Shown here: piece after piece, positions 17,301 through 24,917 of the stretch
How the letters are laid out: each line of letters opens with the position of its first letter
How positions within the stretch are numbered: position 1 is the stretch's first letter
Origin: an uncultured Clostridia bacterium
GTDB lineage: Bacteria; Bacillota; Clostridia; TANB77; CAG-508
Assembly (NCBI GenBank): GCA_934130355.1
Contig: CAKOXV010000008.1
Location: 1-64,000 of the forward strand
DNA: 64,000 nt
Direction of reading: 5' to 3'
Notes under the pieces: model-generated
What the model was told of the DNA's origin: nothing
What the model saw: only the letters and a program-made list of their open reading frames with translations
Databases searched by the model: none
Program-made: the position numbers and the translations under genes

Positions 17301-19130
17301 AAATTCATCAATTACTTCTCCATTTTTTACTTTCATTATTCCTATTTCTGTTATTTTTTCTGTTGTTATAGAAATTCCCGTTGTTTCCAAGTCTAATACA
17401 CAATATGTACTATTCTCTATATTTTGACCTTTTGGGTCTTTTACTGATTTTTCTTTATCTGGTGCAAGATATGCCTCAACACCATATATTACTTTCATAT
17501 CTTGGTTATCTCTTCCAAGTAAATGATATGCTTCTGGAAATGCTTGAACAACTCCATGGTCTGTTATTGCAATTGATTTCATTCCCCACTTCATAGCTCT
17601 TTTTATTAAATCTGTTGCTGATGTCATTGCATCCATTTGACTCATCTGAGTATGCATGTGCAATTCTACTCTTTTTACTTCTGCATGATCTTCTCTTGTT
17701 GTTTTTGGTAATGGTGTTGACTCTAAAATTGTATTTGCCATAATTGTTAATTCATTTGAAAATGCATCCATTTGAGCTTTTCCTGCTAGTTTTATTGCTT
17801 TTGTGTTTTTTAGTCTTTTAACTATCTTCTTTGCACTATTTCCAGGCAAAAACGCTTTACAAGTCATAGTACTTGTTCCATCATATATGTCCATACTTAA
17901 TATTACTTTTCCTGTTTTTGTTTCTTTATCTTCCATTGATTGAATCTCGCCATCAATACATACATTTCCTGATTCAGCATTTAATTCAGTTATTTTAATA
18001 AGTGGATCATTTATATTCATTGAAGAACCAAAAATCAAAGGAGTACTATCATCTTCTTCTGGTAATTGTGGTAATCCATCTACATCAATTTCAGATATTA
18101 TATTTGCCATAACTGTAATATCTCCTGCATAAGCATCTAGTCCAGCCTTTCCGGTAACCTTAATTGCTGACGCATTTTTGATTTTTTCTAATACTTCATT
18201 TCCTTCTGTTGCATCTTTTGCAAAAGACTTACATGTTATAATTCCAGTTCCATCATATATCTCAAAAATCAACATTCCCTTTCCTGTTTTAGTTTCTTTA
18301 CATTCACTACTTACAACTCTTCCTTCTAGAGTTATTCTTGAATTATCTGATGTTATATCTTTGATCTTTACTTTATTCTCTTTAGCTTTTGATGGTTTTC
18401 CAAATATAATATTTTCAGCCTGTGGAATCTCATCAACTTGTGGTGCATAACCAAGTTCATCTTCTGGCAATGGAACAACATAATCTGGTGGCATTTCATT
18501 ATATACTACATCTGAACAATCTGGTGGTACTACTTCTGTTGTCGAATTATAATATTGTTCTTCATGATGTGTTCTTATTGCAATACCTCTCATTGCCTCT
18601 TGTACAGCTTGTTCTTCTATCTCTTTATTTTTTTGTGCAAATTCATTAATCTCTTTTTCTGTTAATCTCTCTTCTATATTAATCACATATTTCTTTCCGA
18701 ACAAATTAAAAATTACATTTTCTAGTTCTTTATCTAACTTTCTAGCCTTTAAGAAATCTGCTCCTTTAATTTTCATATAAACATTTATTTTATTTTCTTG
18801 AACATCAAGTTCACTTTTTAACAACAATAGTGGTTTCATTAATGGGTATTTATGTGTCATATAACAAATCAAATTTGTCCATTCAGTCTCAACTGATTTT
18901 TTACGTACACTATCTTCATATCTAATAATTATATGAACTTGCTCAAATTGAAATCTCTCTCTTAAGAACTTCTCAAAGTACCAAATCTCTTTTATCTCTA
19001 TATATTCCTTTGAATACATTCCTATTTCTAATGTATTTATCTTTTTTATTAAATTCATTTTTTCAATTTCAGCATCTGCTATATTACTATTGGTTTTATA
19101 ATCGCTAAAAACCTCTCCAATTTTTTTCAT
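14337..19130 (-). CDS. polC: DNA polymerase III alpha subunit, PolC type
   Basis: The 1597-residue replicative polymerase of low-GC Gram-positives. An N-terminal region (1-230) is followed by two tandem OB-fold modules (about 251-345 and 376-470). The PHP domain starts at about 487 (VELHMHTQMSQMDAM) and is interrupted by the DEDDh 3'-5' exonuclease (YCVLDLETTG at about 577). A zinc-finger (CPNCKY and CPKCGTK, about 1065-1085) and the palm with PDIDLNFSGEYQ (about 1120) follow. It synthesises DNA at the fork with proofreading. It is about 160 residues longer than Bacillus PolC (1437), explained by the second OB copy. RBS AGGTGATAAC. Confidence 0.97.
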   Translation of the reverse strand: MKKIGEVFSDYKTNSNIADAEIEKMNLIKKINTLEIGMYSKEYIEIKEIWYFEKFLRERFQFEQVHIIIRYEDSVRKKSVETEWTNLICYMTHKYPLMKPLLLLKSELDVQENKINVYMKIKGADFLKARKLDKELENVIFNLFGKKYVINIEERLTEKEINEFAQKNKEIEEQAVQEAMRGIAIRTHHEEQYYNSTTEVVPPDCSDVVYNEMPPDYVVPLPEDELGYAPQVDEIPQAENIIFGKPSKAKENKVKIKDITSDNSRITLEGRVVSSECKETKTGKGMLIFEIYDGTGIITCKSFAKDATEGNEVLEKIKNASAIKVTGKAGLDAYAGDITVMANIISEIDVDGLPQLPEEDDSTPLIFGSSMNINDPLIKITELNAESGNVCIDGEIQSMEDKETKTGKVILSMDIYDGTSTMTCKAFLPGNSAKKIVKRLKNTKAIKLAGKAQMDAFSNELTIMANTILESTPLPKTTREDHAEVKRVELHMHTQMSQMDAMTSATDLIKRAMKWGMKSIAITDHGVVQAFPEAYHLLGRDNQDMKVIYGVEAYLAPDKEKSVKDPKGQNIENSTYCVLDLETTGISITTEKITEIGIMKVKNGEVIDEFECFVNPEKPIPQRVIEVTNITNEMVKDAETIDKVFPKVLEFLGDSIIVAHNANFDVGFLKYTAKVLGYEFNYTYIDTLPLAKDLFPDLKRYKLGKIAEALGIEVDVAHRALADVDTTVKVFNVMLKKLKDRGAITVNEIDSIEKDENAVKEEYKKLNTYHAIILAKNYIGLRNLYKLVSLSHLHYFYKKPRILKSLYKKYSEGLILGSACEAGELYQAIELGKSDEEIENIARDYDYLEIQPIGNNEFLVREGKVPDREYLKDINRKIVELGEKLGKLVVATCDVHFMDPQDEIYRRILEAGQGYKDADNQAPLYLRTTEEMLQEFSYLGEEKAYEVVVTNTNKISDMCDRIDPISPEKCPPHIPGCEEDIKNIAYSKAHELYGDPLPEIVQTRLEKELNSIINNGYSVMYIIAQKLVWKSNEDGYIVGSRGSVGSSLVAFMTGITEVNSLKPHYRCPNCKYSEFEDYGVGNGFDLPDKDCPKCGTKLAKDGMDIPFETFLGFNGDKEPDIDLNFSGEYQAKAHKYTEVIFGKGTCFKAGTVGTVADKTAYGYVKKYYEERNIPINKAEITRLAVGCTGIKRTTGQHPGGIIVVPKGREIYEFTPVQHPADDPNSDIITTHFDYHSIDGNLLKLDILGHDDPTVIRMLQDLTGIKPTEIPLDDKETMSIFNSTTALGVTPEQIHSEVGTYGIPEYGTKFARGMLIDTHPTTFDELIRLSGLSHGTDVWLGNAQTLIEQGIVTLKEAICCRDDIMVYLMKRGLPPDKAFKIMETVRKGKALKDPEKWNGFKEIMKQYDIPDWYVKSCEKIKYMFPKAHAAAYVTNAFRIAWFKVHIPLAYYSAYYTIRAKAFDAEVMINGKEKVKNKMKEIEMLGNNATPKDKDMYDDLEIVLEMYERGFKFLPIDLYKSHATKFQVEGEYIRPPLNSIAGLGNVAAESIAKARDDEKFMSIDDMKIRAKVGDSVTELLRQFGCLEGMSQSNQLSLFG

Positions 19131-19143
19131 GTTATCACCTGTT

Positions 19144-19186
19144 AATTTGGGGACGGTCCTTTTTTTCGCGAATTTGGGGACGGTCC
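19144..19186. repeat. GGGGACGGTCC repeat block in the polC 5' leader
   Basis: Two direct copies of AATTTGGGGACGGTCC (19144-19159 and 19171-19186) separated by TTTTTTTCGCG. The block lies between the polC promoter (19207-19235) and its RBS, so it is transcribed. It is the inverted counterpart of 14290-14332. Confidence 0.8.
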
Positions 19187-19206
19187 TTTTTTTTGCATTT
19201 TTTCAT

Positions 19207-19235
19207 ATATTATCATATTTCGATTAATTTTTCAA
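19207..19235 (-). promoter_or_regulatory. Putative polC promoter
   Basis: Minus strand TTGAAA (19235-19230), 17 nt, TAATAT (19212-19207), between the ddl terminator and the repeat block. Confidence 0.55.
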
Positions 19236-19239
19236 TAAC

Positions 19240-19269
19240 AAAAGTTGCTCTTATAAAAAGCAACTTTTT
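19240..19269 (-). terminator. Terminator after ddl
   Basis: AAAAGTTGC (19240-19248) pairs with GCAACTTTT (19260-19268), with an 11-nt loop and a T-rich tail, five nt beyond the ddl stop. Confidence 0.8.
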
Positions 19270-19273
19270 CTTT

Positions 19274-20260
19274 CTATTTTATGGCTATTTGAATTAATCT
19301 ATCTAGCAATTCTGAATATTGAATTCCTACTTCTTCAAATAGTTTTGGATACATACTAATTTTTGTGAATCCAGGCATTGTATTTATTTCATTAATATAA
19401 ATATTATTTGTTTCTTTTTCTATAAAGAAATCAACTCTTGCTAATCCTTTTCCATCAATTGCTCTAAACGCTCTTATTGCAAGTTTTTTAATTTCTTCTA
19501 TTTGCTCATTTGTTATATCTGCCGGAATAAGTGTTTTTGATTCTGGCATATTGTATTTAGCATCAAAACTATAGAACTCTTCTGCAGGAAGAATTTCTCC
19601 AACAGTTGAAGCAGTTACTTCTTCTCCATCTAATATAGCACATTCAACTTCTTTTGCATTAATTCCTTGTTCTACAAGAATTTTTGTGTCAAATTGTCCT
19701 GCATATTGTATTGCCATTTTCAATTCTTCTACATTTGTAGCCTTTTTTACTCCAACAGATGAACCTGAATTTGATGGCTTTACAAAAATAGGAAATTGTA
19801 ATTTAGATGTTATTTTATCTATTTGGAATTCCTCTTTTTCAAAATTATCATTAATAATAAAATATTCTTCATTAACTCTTTTTACATATACATAAGGTGC
19901 TTGTGCTATTCCTGCCTTTCCAAATATAATTTTTGAATACACTTTATCCATTCCAACACTTGAAGCTAGTACTCCACATCCTACATAAGGTACTTGTAGC
20001 ATTTCTAATAATCCTTGTATAGTTCCATCTTCTCCTCCAAGTCCATGTAATACGGGGAATACAACATCTAGTTCTTTTAAAGTCCAAACTAAATTATATA
20101 TTTCTTCATTATTTTCAAACCATTTTCCATATTTGTTTATATAAATCTCGTGAATTTCATATTTTTGCTTGTCTAAATTTTCAATCACAGATTTTGCAGA
20201 CATTTCTGAAACATCATGTTCTGTGGATATTCCACCATATATAACTCCTAATTTTATCAT
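19274..20260 (-). CDS. ddl: D-alanine--D-alanine ligase
   Basis: A 328-residue ATP-grasp ligase making the D-Ala-D-Ala dipeptide for peptidoglycan precursors. The N-terminal motif is IYGGISTEHDVS (substrate-binding Glu-His-Asp). LHGLGGEDGTIQGLLEM and PYVGCGVLASSVGMDK are typical. PIFVKPSNSGSSVGVKK is the ATP-grasp lid, and YINEINTMPGF the Mg-binding C-terminal motif. In the active-site region YSFDAKYN carries the Tyr typical of D-Ala-D-Ala (not D-lactate) ligases, so a vancomycin-susceptible precursor is inferred. Divergent from the transpeptidase gene at 20406, another wall gene. Confidence 0.97.
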   Translation of the reverse strand: MIKLGVIYGGISTEHDVSEMSAKSVIENLDKQKYEIHEIYINKYGKWFENNEEIYNLVWTLKELDVVFPVLHGLGGEDGTIQGLLEMLQVPYVGCGVLASSVGMDKVYSKIIFGKAGIAQAPYVYVKRVNEEYFIINDNFEKEEFQIDKITSKLQFPIFVKPSNSGSSVGVKKATNVEELKMAIQYAGQFDTKILVEQGINAKEVECAILDGEEVTASTVGEILPAEEFYSFDAKYNMPESKTLIPADITNEQIEEIKKLAIRAFRAIDGKGLARVDFFIEKETNNIYINEINTMPGFTKISMYPKLFEEVGIQYSELLDRLIQIAIK

Positions 20261-20405
20261 TTTAAATCATCCTTTCTATTATATATATATGACTGTTTAG
20301 TTTTGTTATTCTTTTATATTTTCTTTTTGTTCCGTTTTACCAAAAATTTAATGCCATGTCAATATTTTAAAACAAATTCGCATATATTTAGATGAGGTGA
20401 ATTTC

Positions 20406-22175
20406 ATGCCATTATCATTATCAAATAAGAAAAAATTGAGAAATATACTTTTTTTCGTTCTTTTAATTATACTACTTTTATCAATACGAATTGGATATAT
20501 TCAATTTATTGATGGGCCGGAACTTAGCCGTATGGCAAGTTCTCAACAAGCACAAAGCAGAAAAATAACTGCTAAAAGAGGAACAATTTACGATAGTACT
20601 GGAAAATATGCTTTAGCAGTCAGTTCAAGTGTTGAAACTGTTAATGTGAATCCAACTTTGATTTCGAATAACCAAAAAGAAAAAGTTGCTTCAGCTCTTA
20701 GTAGAATCTTTGAATTAGATTACGAAACAGTTTTGAAAAAAGTTTCTAAAAGAAGTTCTATAGAAACAATAGCCAAAAGAATATCACAAGAAAAAAGTAA
20801 TGAGCTTAGGACTTGGATAGATGAGAACAATATAACAACTGGTATAAATATTGACGAAGATTCCAAAAGATATTATCCATACAACACTCTAGCAGCACAG
20901 GTTATCGGTTTCTGTGGAAGTGATAATCAAGGTTTAGATGGTGTTGAAGCAAAATACAATGATGAATTAAAAGGAACAAACGGAAAAATTCAAAGGCAAA
21001 CAAATGCTGCTGGCCATAGCCTTGGTGGTGAAGAATATATTTCTGCAATTGATGGAAATAATTTATATTTAACTATTGATATGACAATTCAATCTATTGT
21101 TGAAAAATATTTAAAAGAAGCTTGCATTGATAACAAATGTACCGACGGAGGAAGTATTATTGCTATGTCACCACGTACAGGTGATATATTAGCAATGGCA
21201 ACAGAACCAAGTTATAATTTAAATACACCTTATGAGCCATCAACTGATGAGTTAAAATCTACTTGGGATAGCCTAGAACAGAAAGAAAAGACAAAATTGT
21301 TGCAAGGAATGTGGAGAAATAAATCCATTTCTGATACTTATGAACCAGGTTCTGTTTTTAAAACTGTAACTGCTTCTGCTGCCTTAGAAGAAGGAATTGT
21401 TACTAATATAGATGCTCCGGGGCAATTCTGCTGTACTGGTTCTATTCAAATTGCTAATGCTAGGATTAAATGTTGGAGATATTATAGACCTCATGGTTCA
21501 GAAAGCTTACGTCAAGGATTAATGAATTCTTGTAACCCTGTTTTTATTGGACTTGGTCAAAAAATCGGTGTTACAAAATATTATGAATATTTACGAAAAT
21601 TCGGACTTTTTTCAAAAACAGGAATTCAACTTCCTGGTGAGGCAAATAGTATTTTCGTAAAAGAAGAAAAAGCCGGACCTGTTGAACTTGCTACTATTAG
21701 CTTTGGTCAAAGATTCGAAATCACTCCATTGCAAATGATTACCGCTGTTTCAACGATTGCTAATAATGGAGTTTATATAAAGCCACGTATTGTGAAAAGT
21801 ATTCAAGATAGTCAAACTGGTGAAATAACAAATCTTCCTGTTGAAACAGGTGATCAAGTAATTTCAAAAGAAAATGCTCAAAAAGTTTTAAGTATGATGA
21901 ATAGTGTTGTTTCTGAAGGAACCGGAAAAAATGCAAGAGTTGTTGGTTATAATGTTGGTGGAAAAACTGGTACTTCTGAAGATGGTGTGAATACTGGAAA
22001 ATATGTTACTTCTTTTTGTGGGGTTGCTGAAACAGATGACCCTGAAATTGTTTTATTAATTACTTTATATAACCCAACTGGCGAAGGCGGTCACCAAGGA
22101 GGTGGTGTTGCAGCTCCTGTTGGTGGTAAAATTTTGAGCGAAGTTTTACCATATTTAGATACCTTAAAAGAATAA
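20406..22175 (+). CDS. Peptidoglycan D,D-transpeptidase (FtsI/SpoVD-like class B PBP)
   Basis: A 589-residue class B penicillin-binding protein. It has a short cytoplasmic Lys-rich head, one membrane helix (about 11-32), a dimerisation/pedestal domain containing RGTIYDSTG and RYYPYNTLAAQVIGF, then the transpeptidase domain. Catalytic motifs are SVFK (Ser about 315), SCN (about 373) and KTGT (about 519). No C-terminal PASTA domain is present, unlike true SpoVD, so it is close to a plain FtsI/PBP2-type enzyme. It cross-links wall at division or in the spore. The start is ATG 20406, with GAGGTG upstream; an earlier GTG overlaps the RBS. Monocistronic. Confidence 0.93.
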   Translation: MPLSLSNKKKLRNILFFVLLIILLLSIRIGYIQFIDGPELSRMASSQQAQSRKITAKRGTIYDSTGKYALAVSSSVETVNVNPTLISNNQKEKVASALSRIFELDYETVLKKVSKRSSIETIAKRISQEKSNELRTWIDENNITTGINIDEDSKRYYPYNTLAAQVIGFCGSDNQGLDGVEAKYNDELKGTNGKIQRQTNAAGHSLGGEEYISAIDGNNLYLTIDMTIQSIVEKYLKEACIDNKCTDGGSIIAMSPRTGDILAMATEPSYNLNTPYEPSTDELKSTWDSLEQKEKTKLLQGMWRNKSISDTYEPGSVFKTVTASAALEEGIVTNIDAPGQFCCTGSIQIANARIKCWRYYRPHGSESLRQGLMNSCNPVFIGLGQKIGVTKYYEYLRKFGLFSKTGIQLPGEANSIFVKEEKAGPVELATISFGQRFEITPLQMITAVSTIANNGVYIKPRIVKSIQDSQTGEITNLPVETGDQVISKENAQKVLSMMNSVVSEGTGKNARVVGYNVGGKTGTSEDGVNTGKYVTSFCGVAETDDPEIVLLITLYNPTGEGGHQGGGVAAPVGGKILSEVLPYLDTLKE

Positions 22176-22185
22176 AATATAAAAA

Positions 22186-22236
22186 TTTAGAGTATATAGA
22201 AAATAATAAAAATGGACAAAATCTATATACTCTAAA
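22186..22236. terminator. Bidirectional terminator
   Basis: TTTAGAGTATATAGA (22186-22200) pairs perfectly with TCTATATACTCTAAA (22222-22236). It separates the transpeptidase gene (plus) from the convergent SodC-like gene. Confidence 0.85.
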
Positions 22237-22238
22237 AA

Positions 22239-22697
22239 CTATTTTTCTATTTTTCCACAAGCAATTTTGGTACCTGAATTTCCACTTGGCTGGGTTTTAA
22301 AATCATCAGGAGAATCATGAATAATAATAACCCTACCTATAATATCTTCAATCTTAAACTTATTTGTTAAAACTCTCATATATGCATAGCCATTATTTTC
22401 AAGTAATGGCGGTAAATCTCCAACATGGAAAGGATGTGGACAATCCGTTAGATTTAAATGTGATTTAGCATTTGCAAATTCATCAGTAAAATTACCTGTA
22501 CAAGATGTTCCTTCATGTATGTGGAAACCAAAAAATCTACTTTTACACTTATCTTTTGATTTTGGTAAGCCATTAATTTTTGCAGTAAGCATTACGCCAT
22601 TTTTTGTTTCTTTAAAAGTAACAATACCATTTATTTTAGGATATTGTTTACCACCTTTTACGTATGCTTTGGCAGTATTAAAATTATTTAAAAACAT
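22239..22697 (-). CDS. Cu/Zn superoxide dismutase-like protein without signal peptide
   Basis: A 152-residue SodC-family protein. The metal ligands appear in order: GFHIHEGTSC (two Cu His), SHLN (bridging His), HPFHVGDLP (Zn His and Asp), IIIHDSPDD (Cu His) and GTKIACGKI at the C-terminus with the disulphide Cys partner. The complete ligand set argues for dismutase chemistry (superoxide to H2O2 and O2). Bacterial SodC is normally exported; here the sequence begins MFLNNFNTAKAY with no signal peptide or lipobox. Start at ATG 22697 (GAGGTG eight nt upstream). Monocistronic, flanked by terminators. Confidence 0.88.
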   Translation of the reverse strand: MFLNNFNTAKAYVKGGKQYPKINGIVTFKETKNGVMLTAKINGLPKSKDKCKSRFFGFHIHEGTSCTGNFTDEFANAKSHLNLTDCPHPFHVGDLPPLLENNGYAYMRVLTNKFKIEDIIGRVIIIHDSPDDFKTQPSGNSGTKIACGKIEK

Positions 22698-22751
22698 AAT
22701 ATACACCTCTATCATATTATATTCTTCAAAAAATAATTAGACACTTTAAAA

Positions 22752-22778
22752 AAAGAGGGAATTTTAAAATCCCTCTTT
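22752..22778 (-). terminator. Terminator after mazF
   Basis: AAAGAGGGA (22752-22760) pairs with TCCCTCTTT (22770-22778); the A/T-only spacer ATTTTAAAA can extend the pairing. Seven nt past the mazF stop. Confidence 0.85.
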
Positions 22779-22784
22779 AATGTT

Positions 22785-23132
22785 TTATTCTAAACCGAAA
22801 CTTACTCCAAGTGCATTATTAAGTCTATTAATTATTTGTATGTCATCTATATGCCCTATCTTTTCTTTCAATCTACTTTTGTCTATTGTTCTTATTTGTT
22901 CTGTAAGAACAACAGAATTACTCTTAAGTCCACATTTATTTTCACCAAGTTCTATGTGTGTTGGTAATTTTGTTTTATTTGTTTGGGACGTTATGGCTGC
23001 AGCAATAACAGTTGGACTATACTTATTTCCTAAATCATTTTGAATAATTAAAACAGGTCTAATTCCTCCTTGTTCTGAACCCACAACTGGACTTAAGTCT
23101 GCATAAAACATATCGCCTCTTTTTACTACCAT
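22785..23132 (-). CDS. mazF: MazF/EndoA-type mRNA endoribonuclease
   Basis: A 115-residue PemK/MazF toxin close in size to Bacillus EndoA (116). Typical stretches are VKRGDMFYADLSPVVGSEQGGIRPVLIIQN, here in pieces RGDMFYADL and GSEQGGIRPVL, plus TVIAAAITSQ, LPTHIEL and VLTEQIRTIDK. The conserved Arg (GGIRP) and Thr (AITSQ) of the catalytic pocket are present. Known members cleave single-stranded mRNA at short motifs. No antitoxin reading frame precedes it: the 100 nt upstream have no ORF. Start at ATG 23132 with GGGAGTG upstream. Confidence 0.92.
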   Translation of the reverse strand: MVVKRGDMFYADLSPVVGSEQGGIRPVLIIQNDLGNKYSPTVIAAAITSQTNKTKLPTHIELGENKCGLKSNSVVLTEQIRTIDKSRLKEKIGHIDDIQIINRLNNALGVSFGLE

Positions 23133-23235
23133 TTTCTTCACTCCCAAAAACTACAAATTTAAGTCTATATTTTTATTAGTTGAAGTAAAGTCAATAGTAT
23201 ATTACATTTATATATTCAGCAAATTGGTACTTTTA

Positions 23236-23847
23236 TTATTTTGTACTATTTACATTTACCTCATTATATAATATGTAAATTGTCGTTTTTTGTTGGTTGT
23301 CCTTTATTTCCATTTGTGTTGGCATAAATGTTGTTTTATCTATATGTAATGTTTTTTCTTGAATATAAATATTATTTATATTACTACTTGCTTTCATTAA
23401 TATTTCTGTGTCTTTTTCTTCATATTTTGCATTTTCGTCTTGTTTATAGTCCTCTATAAAACTATATAAATCCAGGCAATTATCTCCTAAATAATTATAG
23501 TTTTCTAGAATAGTGTTTAGACTTAATTGACTATTTTCTATTTTTAAGTTTGTTCCGTCATTTTCTATCTTTATTCCAGCTATATTACTTGGTTCAATTA
23601 CTTCTTGTATATTTATATTTGGGCTTTGATATTTTTGTGTCAATATATATTTATTACTATTTTTGTTACTTGTTACACTAACTGTCACTTTTACTTCATA
23701 AGAACTAATATTTAAAATATAGTCTACAATTTCTTGACTAGTTCTATTATTTCCATTTTTGAAATATTTAACCCTATTTTTATAAAAAATTATTCCTCCA
23801 ATTGCAATAATAACAATTAATAAAATTAACCAATATTTTTTCTTCAT
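23236..23847 (-). CDS. Membrane-anchored LolA-like protein (GerS-related)
   Basis: A 203-residue protein with an N-terminal membrane helix (about 5-22) and a beta-rich extracellular domain: IVDYILNISSYEVKVTV, ILTQKYQSPNINIQEV, then KTLHIDKTTFMPTQMEIKD. This layout follows the outer-membrane-lipoprotein-sorting-like fold found in Clostridial germination protein GerS and its paralogues. No lipobox Cys follows the helix, so it is anchored rather than lipidated. A role in spore cortex or germination is an inference, loosely supported by CwlD encoded 4 kb away. It lies downstream of dusB with 76 nt between. Confidence 0.6.
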   Translation of the reverse strand: MKKKYWLILLIVIIAIGGIIFYKNRVKYFKNGNNRTSQEIVDYILNISSYEVKVTVSVTSNKNSNKYILTQKYQSPNINIQEVIEPSNIAGIKIENDGTNLKIENSQLSLNTILENYNYLGDNCLDLYSFIEDYKQDENAKYEEKDTEILMKASSNINNIYIQEKTLHIDKTTFMPTQMEIKDNQQKTTIYILYNEVNVNSTK

Positions 23848-23923
23848 GCAAAACCTCCTTTAATTAATCTTATTAATGTTGTAAAAAAATAGAACTTGGT
23901 AGATTTTCCAAATTCCATTTTTA

Positions 23924-24898
23924 TTATGAATTTATAAAATATTGCTCAATTTTTTTCATAAGTTCATCTTTATTTTCAATATAATTAATCTCATTTCTAA
24001 AGCTACTAGAATCCTTCATATTTTTGGTATACCATGCGATGTGTTTTCTCATCTCGTTAAGAGCTACATTTTCACCTTTTTCTCTAATATCTAGTTCAAT
24101 GTGTTCTTTTAAAAGCTCATATTTTTCTTGAGTTGTTGGTCTTGGCAATTTTTCACCTGTTTTCAAGAAATACTCGATTTGTTTAAAAATCCAAGGATTT
24201 CCCATAGTTCCTCTACCTATTGCAATACCATCTACCCCTGTATATTCAAACATATGTCTTGCACTCTCTTCATCTATAATATCACCATTTCCTATAACCG
24301 GTATTTTTACAGATTCTTTAACTTTTTTTATGATATCTAAATCTACTTTTCCACCATAAAATTCATCACGAGTTCTGCCATGTATTGTAATTGCTGATAC
24401 TCCATTTTTTTCTGCAATTTTTGCAACTTCACATGCTACAACATGTTCATTATCCCAACCTTTTCTAAATTTCAATGTTACTGGCACTTTAGAATTTGAA
24501 ACAACTGCTTTTATTATTTCTTCTACTTTGTTTAAATCTAATAATAATTTGCTTCCGTCTCCATTTTTAACAACTTTTGGTGCTGGACATCCCATATTTA
24601 TATCTACAATGTCTGCAAATTCACTTACATATTTAGCTGCATATCCCATTGCATCTGCATCACTACCAAAAATTTGCATACTTATAGGTCTTTTTTCTCC
24701 ATCTGTTTTTAATAATTGTTTTGTTTTCTCATCACCATATTGCAATGCTTTAGCACTTACCATTTCTGTACAAACAAGTCCTGGTTCAAATTTTTCAACA
24801 ACCAACCTAAAAGGCAGGTCTGTTACACCTGCCATCGGAGCTAAAATTAAATTATTTTTTAATATTACATTTCCAATTTTTAGTTCATGTAAATACAT
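23924..24898 (-). CDS. dusB: tRNA-dihydrouridine synthase
   Basis: A 324-residue FMN TIM-barrel enzyme reducing uridines in the tRNA D-loop. The family motifs are AGVTDLPFR, DINMGCPAPKVVKNGDGS with the catalytic Cys, LKFRKGW, ITIHGRTRDEFYGG, VIGNGDI and GIAIGRGTMGNPWIF. The start is placed at ATG 24898 because AAGGAG lies just upstream; a longer reading would overlap rodA. That leaves 19 nt between the rodA stop and this start, so it is the last or second-last gene of the minD-minE-rodA-dusB unit. Confidence 0.95.
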   Translation of the reverse strand: MYLHELKIGNVILKNNLILAPMAGVTDLPFRLVVEKFEPGLVCTEMVSAKALQYGDEKTKQLLKTDGEKRPISMQIFGSDADAMGYAAKYVSEFADIVDINMGCPAPKVVKNGDGSKLLLDLNKVEEIIKAVVSNSKVPVTLKFRKGWDNEHVVACEVAKIAEKNGVSAITIHGRTRDEFYGGKVDLDIIKKVKESVKIPVIGNGDIIDEESARHMFEYTGVDGIAIGRGTMGNPWIFKQIEYFLKTGEKLPRPTTQEKYELLKEHIELDIREKGENVALNEMRKHIAWYTKNMKDSSSFRNEINYIENKDELMKKIEQYFINS

Positions 24899-24917
24899 AT
24901 ATTTCTCCTTTAAAATA

